64,000 nt of DNA from Methylocaldum sp002005105 (GTDB lineage Bacteria > Pseudomonadota > Gammaproteobacteria > Methylococcales > Methylococcaceae), in assembly GCF_051027545.1 (NCBI RefSeq), contig NZ_CP194902.1, positions 124,001 to 188,000 on the forward strand, given 5' to 3'. Position numbers and translations under genes: made by a program. Shown here in pieces: positions 58,702 to 64,000 of the stretch (positions are counted from its first letter, which is position 1; each line of letters starts with the position of its first letter). The notes beneath the pieces were generated by a model. That model had not been told where the DNA came from, made no database searches, and saw nothing but the letters and a program-made list of their open reading frames with translations.

Positions 58702-61281
58702 ATGAGAAGAATGTTAATCAACGCCACTCAGCCCGAAGAACTTCGGGTTGCACTGGTGGACGGACAAAAACTTTACGACTTTGATATAGAAATCCCTTCC
58801 AAAGAACAGAAAAAAGCCAACATTTATAAAGGTATTATTACCCGCATTGAACCCAGTCTCGAAGCGGCCTTCGTCAATTATGGCGCCGACCGCCATGGCT
58901 TCTTGCCATTCAAGGAAATTACGCCGAACTATTTCGGACAGCCCCTGGACGAGGAATTTTCCCGCCGGGATATCAAGGATTTAGTCAAAGAGGGACAGGA
59001 AGTCATAGTTCAGGTCGAGAAGGAGGAGCGCGGGAGCAAAGGGGCGGCGTTAACGACTTACATCAGCCTGGCCGGCAGTTACCTGGTGCTAATGCCCAAT
59101 AATCCGCGCGCCGGCGGCATTTCTCGACGTATCGAGGGCGATATTCGTTCCGACATGCGCGAGGTTATGAATCAACTCCAAATTCCGGAAGGCATGGGGC
59201 TTATCGTGCGGACTGCCGGGGGCGGCAAGTCAGCCGAAGAACTTCAATGGGACCTGAATTACCTTTTGCAATTGTGGGAGGCTATTGACCGCTCGGCCAA
59301 GGAAAAGGCCGCCCCGTTCCTAATCTTTCAGGAAAGCAACGTGATCATTCGTGCGCTGAGAGATCATCTCCGCGGCGATATCGACGAGATACTGATCGAT
59401 GATGCGGGCACTTTCAAGCTGGTGCGCAGCTTTTTGCAGCAGGTCATGCCGCAGTTCATCCAAAAGGCAAAGCTTTACCAAGACACAGTCCCGCTATTCA
59501 GTCGTTATCAGATCGAAAGCCAGATTGAAACAGCTTACAGCCGCGAGGTCCCTTTGCCATCCGGTGGAGCCATCGTAATCGATCACAGCGAAGCCTTGAC
59601 AGCGATCGACATCAACTCCGCCCGGGCAACCAAAGGCGGCGATATCGAAGAAACAGCGCTAAATACCAACTTGGAAGCCGCCGACGAAATCGCGCGCCAA
59701 CTCAGACTGCGGGATTTGGGCGGTTTGTTCGTGATCGACTTCATAGACATGATGGCGGCGCGTAATCAGCGGGCCGTCGAAAACCGATTACGTGACGCGA
59801 TCAAGGCGGATAGAGCCCGGATACAAATCGGCCGAATCTCTCGTTTTGGCTTGCTCGAGATGTCCCGTCAGCGCCTCCGACCGTCGCTCGGTGAATCCAG
59901 CCTGCTCACCTGTCCACGATGTAACGGCCAAGGCTCCGTGCGCAGCGTACAGTCGTTGGCACTCTCGGTACTGCGTATCATCGAAGAAGAGGCGATGAAA
60001 AAAAATACCGACAAGGTTATCGCGCATCTGCCCGTAGATTCGGCTACCTACCTTCTCAACGAAAAGCGCTCGGCTGTCGCGGACATCGAAAAGCGCCACC
60101 TAGTTAGTGTTATCGTAATACCGACCAAACATCTTGAGACGCCGGCGTATGAAATCCAGCGTGTGCGAAGCACTGGCGCAGAGGAAGAAGGAGAGCGGAA
60201 ACCGAGCTATCAGATGCTGAAGTCAGCTGAATCCGAGCTCCCCAGATTTACGAGGGAAAGCGCATCAATCAGCGCGGAGCCTGCCGTTAAGGAATTCCTG
60301 CCCGCTCATCCGGCTCCGATTACTAGCGCAGGGAAACACGCCGCAGGTGGCTTCATAAAGCGGTTCTGGTCGATTTTGACCGGCGGCAAACTTGAGGACG
60401 AAGCGGAAGCTGTCGTCGAAAAGCCTCAGCCGATACTCTCACAAGTCGCTCAACACCGCCCCCATCGGATAGCCGACTTCAAACAGCGTCAGCAGTCAAT
60501 GAGCGGGGAAATGCTTGAAACCAGAGAAATCGAAGCCCGAACTCCAATTCCGGAGAAACAGGAATTCGGCAATGGTGACCGGCGAACCCGAGATCAGTCC
60601 AGACGCGGGGGGGCGCGCAGGAGACGCCCGAGGCGGGGCGAGCCCGGCTTAGCGCGTAGCGGCCAGCAAAACCAAGCTAGAGAGATCGCCCCGGAGAAAA
60701 TCGAAGACGCCAATCTCCCGATCCCGGAGCGTCAAACGATTGGGTACAAACCTACCGAAGAGGCACCGACTGAGACAATCATGTCCGCTCTGGTTTCCGA
60801 CAATGGGGTCCAAATCGTAACCGAACCAGACCGTCCGTCGCTGGAGAAAGAGGAAAAGCCGGAGATTCCTGCGGTCCATTTGCCAAGGCCCAGGGCGCCC
60901 GAGGAATCTCGGGGCGAGCGCGAAAGCATAAGCTCAGTTAGTACGCCGGTTATCGGGTCCTTTGAGCTTGATTCACCATCGGATGATAGCGAGGAAACCG
61001 AAGCGGAAGATTTGAGTCTCGAAGCGCGTAAATCGCCTCGCCGATCCTTGGCCAAACGCCGGGGGCGCGGCAGACGAGATAAGAGGTTTAGCGCCAAACG
61101 AAGTGAGTCCAGCGAAGGACCCGATGACAGTATTCACGAAAATCGCCGCGAAACGGGTGAAGTGGTCTCGACGGCCAATGACAACCGAGCCACCGATGAG
61201 CACCGACCAGCCGAAGAAAGTCGGAGCACTACTGCCGTTGTCGTACCGGACAAATCGAGTGTCGAAAGTGGCACGGAGTGA
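58702..61281 (+). CDS. rne: Ribonuclease E
   Basis: The 859-residue endoribonuclease starts MRRMLINATQPEELRVALVD. It has the S1 domain (about 35-125), the 5' sensor and RNase H-like parts, the DNase I-like catalytic domain with aspartates in AIDINSAR and FVIDFIDMM, the zinc link CPRC at 404-407, and a small domain to about 510. The C-terminal 350 residues are disordered, with arginine-rich RNA-binding stretches (GGARRRRPRRGE; AKRRGRGRRDKR). It leads mRNA decay and rRNA and tRNA maturation at the membrane. It is shorter than Escherichia coli RNase E (1061 residues), mainly in the scaffold part. Confidence 0.97.
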   Translation: MRRMLINATQPEELRVALVDGQKLYDFDIEIPSKEQKKANIYKGIITRIEPSLEAAFVNYGADRHGFLPFKEITPNYFGQPLDEEFSRRDIKDLVKEGQEVIVQVEKEERGSKGAALTTYISLAGSYLVLMPNNPRAGGISRRIEGDIRSDMREVMNQLQIPEGMGLIVRTAGGGKSAEELQWDLNYLLQLWEAIDRSAKEKAAPFLIFQESNVIIRALRDHLRGDIDEILIDDAGTFKLVRSFLQQVMPQFIQKAKLYQDTVPLFSRYQIESQIETAYSREVPLPSGGAIVIDHSEALTAIDINSARATKGGDIEETALNTNLEAADEIARQLRLRDLGGLFVIDFIDMMAARNQRAVENRLRDAIKADRARIQIGRISRFGLLEMSRQRLRPSLGESSLLTCPRCNGQGSVRSVQSLALSVLRIIEEEAMKKNTDKVIAHLPVDSATYLLNEKRSAVADIEKRHLVSVIVIPTKHLETPAYEIQRVRSTGAEEEGERKPSYQMLKSAESELPRFTRESASISAEPAVKEFLPAHPAPITSAGKHAAGGFIKRFWSILTGGKLEDEAEAVVEKPQPILSQVAQHRPHRIADFKQRQQSMSGEMLETREIEARTPIPEKQEFGNGDRRTRDQSRRGGARRRRPRRGEPGLARSGQQNQAREIAPEKIEDANLPIPERQTIGYKPTEEAPTETIMSALVSDNGVQIVTEPDRPSLEKEEKPEIPAVHLPRPRAPEESRGERESISSVSTPVIGSFELDSPSDDSEETEAEDLSLEARKSPRRSLAKRRGRGRRDKRFSAKRSESSEGPDDSIHENRRETGEVVSTANDNRATDEHRPAEESRSTTAVVVPDKSSVESGTE

Positions 61282-61318
61282 TTTTGGCCAGGGAGAAAGA
61301 AATAGCGTGCTAGTCAAC

Positions 61319-61345
61319 TTGTCGGGCGGCTCTGCCGCCCGACAA
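61319..61345 (+). terminator. rne terminator hairpin
   Basis: TTGTCGGGCGGC-TCT-GCCGCCCGACAA is a perfect 12-bp stem with a 3-nt loop, 37 nt after the rne stop, followed by CTTCTTCGTTT. The tail is pyrimidine-rich but not a pure T-run. Confidence 0.7.
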
Positions 61346-61444
61346 CTTCTTCGTTTGTCTTAGATCTACCGTATAATCCGAGGGCCTTTGTCGCACTGCA
61401 AATGGCTCGTACAGTTCACTTCTTAAACAATCTTCAGCGCTCAG

Positions 61445-63133
61445 TCACACCTCCAACTCGCTTTGCAAGTGGCTATTCAACATCTCCTCGGCATGCGCCA
61501 AGGTTTGCTGGGTGACACGGATTCCACCAAGCATACGCGCAATCTCCTGCTTCCTCTCTTCACGAGAAAGCTTTCGGACGGTCGATAGTGTTACCCCATC
61601 GGTGCTGACTTTTTCTACTAACAAGTGGTAATGACCTTGAGCCGCAACCTGAGGCAGGTGGGTCACGCAAAATACCTGCCGCCCCTGTCCCAGCGCGCGC
61701 AGTTTTTGACCGACGATTTCGGCCACCCGGCCGCCGATTCCCGTATCCACCTCATCGAATATCAAGCTCGGAACTGTCTTGGAGTCGGTAGCAGCCACCT
61801 GAATGGCTAGACTGATGCGTGACAATTCGCCGCCAGACGCGACTTTGGCCAAAGGACGCGGCGGCAATCCCGGGTTGGCGCTTACCAAGAACTCGGCCTG
61901 ATCCAGGCCAAACGGGGTCGGTTCTTTCGCATTCTCGGTACCCACATCCACCAAAAACTGCCCCTGTGGCATGCCCAATTCCTGAATCATCTCCGAGATC
62001 CGTGACTGTAACCGGCTAGCGGCCGTACGACGGCGTTGGGACAACATATCGGCAACTTTCCCGTAATCCGTGAGGACCTGCCGAAGATCCGACTCCAACG
62101 CTTCGATTCTTTCCGATCCATGGGCGATACCGTTCAATTCCGAGCGTAGCGAATCAAGCAGTCCAGGCAATTCTTCCGGCCGGACCTGGTGTTTGCGGGC
62201 CAAACGATGGATATCGCCAAGGCGCTGTTCAAGCCAGTCCAGACGACCGGGGTCGGCCTCAATCCGCTCCAGTTGACGACGGAGCTGCAATGCCCCTTCT
62301 TTAACTTGCACTTGCGCTTCATTTAGGAGAGCGGTCGTTTCTTCCAGTTCGGGAGCCAGCCGGCTCAAATCCGATAGGGCATGGATAGCTTGCGCCAGGC
62401 GCGCGTTGACCGATTGACTTTCATCTTCATAGAGGAGTTCGAGCTGCGCCTGACCGGTGGTGAGAATTTTGCCAACATTGGCAAGGAGTGTATGCTCGTC
62501 AACTAGGGCCGGGTAATCGAGCCCAGAGATGTCGTGCTGCTCCAACTCGTCGATTTGGTAGCGCAACAACTCTTCGCGGGCGGCTTGATCCTTGGCTGTA
62601 TTGGTAAGCTTTTCCAGCTCGCACCGAGTACTTCGCCAACGATCATAGAGATTGCCGATCTGGACCAACAACGATTCGTTCCCAGCGGCTTCATCCAGTA
62701 ACCGGCGCTGCTCCGCTGCCTTCAGAAGATGTACATGAGCATGCTGGCCGTGTATCTCGACCAAGCTGGAACCCAACTCCTGCAAGGCTTGCAAGGTAAC
62801 CGGGCGACCATTGACGAAAGCCTTCGAACGGCCGTCTTGACTGATAACCCGCCGCACCAGACACTCGCCGTCCTCCGATAATTCATTTTCGTCGAGCCAG
62901 CGACGCGCATCTGCAGCATCCTCCAAGCCGAACGAAAGACTGATCTCGGCGCGCGCAGCCCCGGGGCGGATGAACCCCGAATCGGCACGCTCGCCCAAAG
63001 CCAACCCCAAAGCAGTTAATAATATCGATTTCCCGGCGCCGGTCTCGCCGGTTAGCACGGTCAATCCGCGCTCAAACTCCAGATCGAGTGATCGGACGAC
63101 GGCCAAATCTCTGATGCTGAGGTGGACAAGCAT
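61445..63133 (-). CDS. recN: DNA repair protein RecN
   Basis: The 562-residue SMC-like protein has Walker A GETGAGKS at 29-36, a long central coiled-coil region (about 150-370), and the C-terminal ATPase half with LAKVASGGELSRISLAIQV as signature and LIFDEVDTGIGGRVAE as Walker B. RecN gathers broken DNA ends in double-strand break repair and is normally SOS-induced. I could not find a clear LexA box, since the gene starts 2 nt after the nadK stop and may share its promoter outside the window. Confidence 0.97.
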   Translation of the reverse strand: MLVHLSIRDLAVVRSLDLEFERGLTVLTGETGAGKSILLTALGLALGERADSGFIRPGAARAEISLSFGLEDAADARRWLDENELSEDGECLVRRVISQDGRSKAFVNGRPVTLQALQELGSSLVEIHGQHAHVHLLKAAEQRRLLDEAAGNESLLVQIGNLYDRWRSTRCELEKLTNTAKDQAAREELLRYQIDELEQHDISGLDYPALVDEHTLLANVGKILTTGQAQLELLYEDESQSVNARLAQAIHALSDLSRLAPELEETTALLNEAQVQVKEGALQLRRQLERIEADPGRLDWLEQRLGDIHRLARKHQVRPEELPGLLDSLRSELNGIAHGSERIEALESDLRQVLTDYGKVADMLSQRRRTAASRLQSRISEMIQELGMPQGQFLVDVGTENAKEPTPFGLDQAEFLVSANPGLPPRPLAKVASGGELSRISLAIQVAATDSKTVPSLIFDEVDTGIGGRVAEIVGQKLRALGQGRQVFCVTHLPQVAAQGHYHLLVEKVSTDGVTLSTVRKLSREERKQEIARMLGGIRVTQQTLAHAEEMLNSHLQSELEV

Positions 63134-63135
63134 AG

Positions 63136-64000
63136 TCAGCTTCGATAACCGGAGCTCCAGTTGAGCTTCGCTCTGAGAATCTCAAAGAAATCATAGTCAA
63201 GCGGATGAAGAATGCGAAAAGTCTTAGGTTCTCTTCGAATCTCGATGCGATCCTCTATTTCGACATCAGGAAACGACACATTGTCGCAAACGACCTGAGC
63301 TTTGAATTGTTTGCTGGGACGGAAGGCAATTTCGATTACGCTGTCGTCATCCACCACGATCGGACGATTAGACAAGGTATGGGGATTGATCGGCGCTAAT
63401 ACGATAGCCTTAAGCGTGGGATAAAGAATCGGACCTCCAGCCGACAGGGCGTAAGCCGTAGAGCCCGTGGGAGTTGACGCGATAAGCCCATCAGAGCGTT
63501 GCGAATTCAGAAAAACGCCGTTGATCGATGCCTCAATCTCGATCATGCTGGCGGCATTCCCGCTATGCACGACTACTTCGTTAACCGCCGTCTGCTCGTA
63601 TATCACATGACCGTTGCGAAAAATTTTCGCCCGCAACAGAAAGCGCTCATCGGCACTGTAGCGTCCGTCAAGAATTTCATCGAGCTTCGCTCCGGCGTCC
63701 GACGGAGAAATATCGACCAGGAACCCCAATCGCCCCAGATTGACCCCAATCAATGGAATCTCGAACTGCGCGAGAACACGCGCGGCGGATAAAAGTGTGC
63801 CATCGCCGCCAACCACAATTGCGAGATCGCAGCACTGGCCTATTTCGGCAACGGTACACGTTTCCGGCGAAGAATCGGCTACGAAATGAGCGCAGTCCCG
63901 TTGCACCAAAACACGCAGGCATCTCCCGGTAAGATGTCCGTAAAGCGAGGAAAGGGTTTCGGCTATGCGTGGCGCATCGGGCTTCCCGATTAGGGCTACG
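63136..64000 (-). CDS. nadK: NAD kinase, 5' end outside window
   Basis: The frame stays open to the window edge, reading VALIGKPDAPRIAETLSSLY at its upstream end, which is close to the NadK N-terminus, so only a few residues are missing. The nucleotide motif VVGGDGTLLSAARVL contains GGDGT, and SDGLIASTPTGSTAYALSAG is the second family motif. It phosphorylates NAD to NADP. Adjacent nadK-recN is a common gammaproteobacterial order. Confidence 0.96.
   Translation of the reverse strand, partial: VALIGKPDAPRIAETLSSLYGHLTGRCLRVLVQRDCAHFVADSSPETCTVAEIGQCCDLAIVVGGDGTLLSAARVLAQFEIPLIGVNLGRLGFLVDISPSDAGAKLDEILDGRYSADERFLLRAKIFRNGHVIYEQTAVNEVVVHSGNAASMIEIEASINGVFLNSQRSDGLIASTPTGSTAYALSAGGPILYPTLKAIVLAPINPHTLSNRPIVVDDDSVIEIAFRPSKQFKAQVVCDNVSFPDVEIEDRIEIRREPKTFRILHPLDYDFFEILRAKLNWSSGYRS

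Overview
The window is chromosomal DNA from a gammaproteobacterium. The gene order pncC-mutS, rpsB-tsf-pyrH-frr-uppS-cdsA-dxr-rseP, map-glnD, dapC-dapD, fusA-tuf-S10-spc-alpha and rne-rluC is typical of that class, and the proteins resemble gammaproteobacterial versions throughout. Some accessory genes (DUF411, DUF3015/DUF4105, SAP-like four-cysteine proteins, a tungstate-type ABC transporter) would fit a Methylococcales-like methanotroph. That is a low-confidence inference, because no methane or methanol oxidation gene lies in the window.

Layout. 1-2.83 kb: pncC (partial) and mutS, divergent. 2.87-11.3 kb (minus): rpsB, tsf, pyrH, frr, uppS, cdsA, dxr, rseP, dsbC, covering translation, undecaprenyl, phospholipid and isoprenoid precursor synthesis and envelope proteolysis. 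11.5-15.4 kb (plus): map, glnD and a small acidic protein. 15.4-22.3 kb (minus) is the most accessory part: ald, two small SAP-like four-cysteine paralogues separated by a 911-bp IS5-family element, glk, a DUF411 protein, a YjbQ protein, an array of back-to-back hairpins, and an ABC transporter lacking a binding protein. 22.5-26.9 kb (plus): proS, dapC, dapD and a small secreted protein. 27-32.8 kb: an AMP-forming ligase, a DUF3015/DUF4105/lipoprotein-hydrolase group and a SAM hydroxide adenosyltransferase-like gene. 32.9-36 kb: tatABC, panD, folP.

36.2-53.9 kb (minus): an unbroken block of 31 translation, secretion and transcription genes, rpsL-rpsG-fusA-tuf-S10-spc-alpha-rplQ. A strong sigma70-type promoter precedes rpsL, and two tRNA genes (Asn, Arg) with their own promoter lie upstream. 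54.7-58 kb (minus): nudF, sppA, a HAD phosphatase and rluC. They are separated by a 680-nt divergent region, probably a long autoregulatory leader, from rne (plus). recN and nadK (partial) close the window on the minus strand.

The most unusual signals are a string of six or more self-complementary but mutually unrelated stem-loops at 20404-20587, and an intact IS element inserted exactly in the stop codon of one member of a paralogous pair of small four-cysteine proteins. The genome also seems to use stem-loops without U-tracts at several gene ends.
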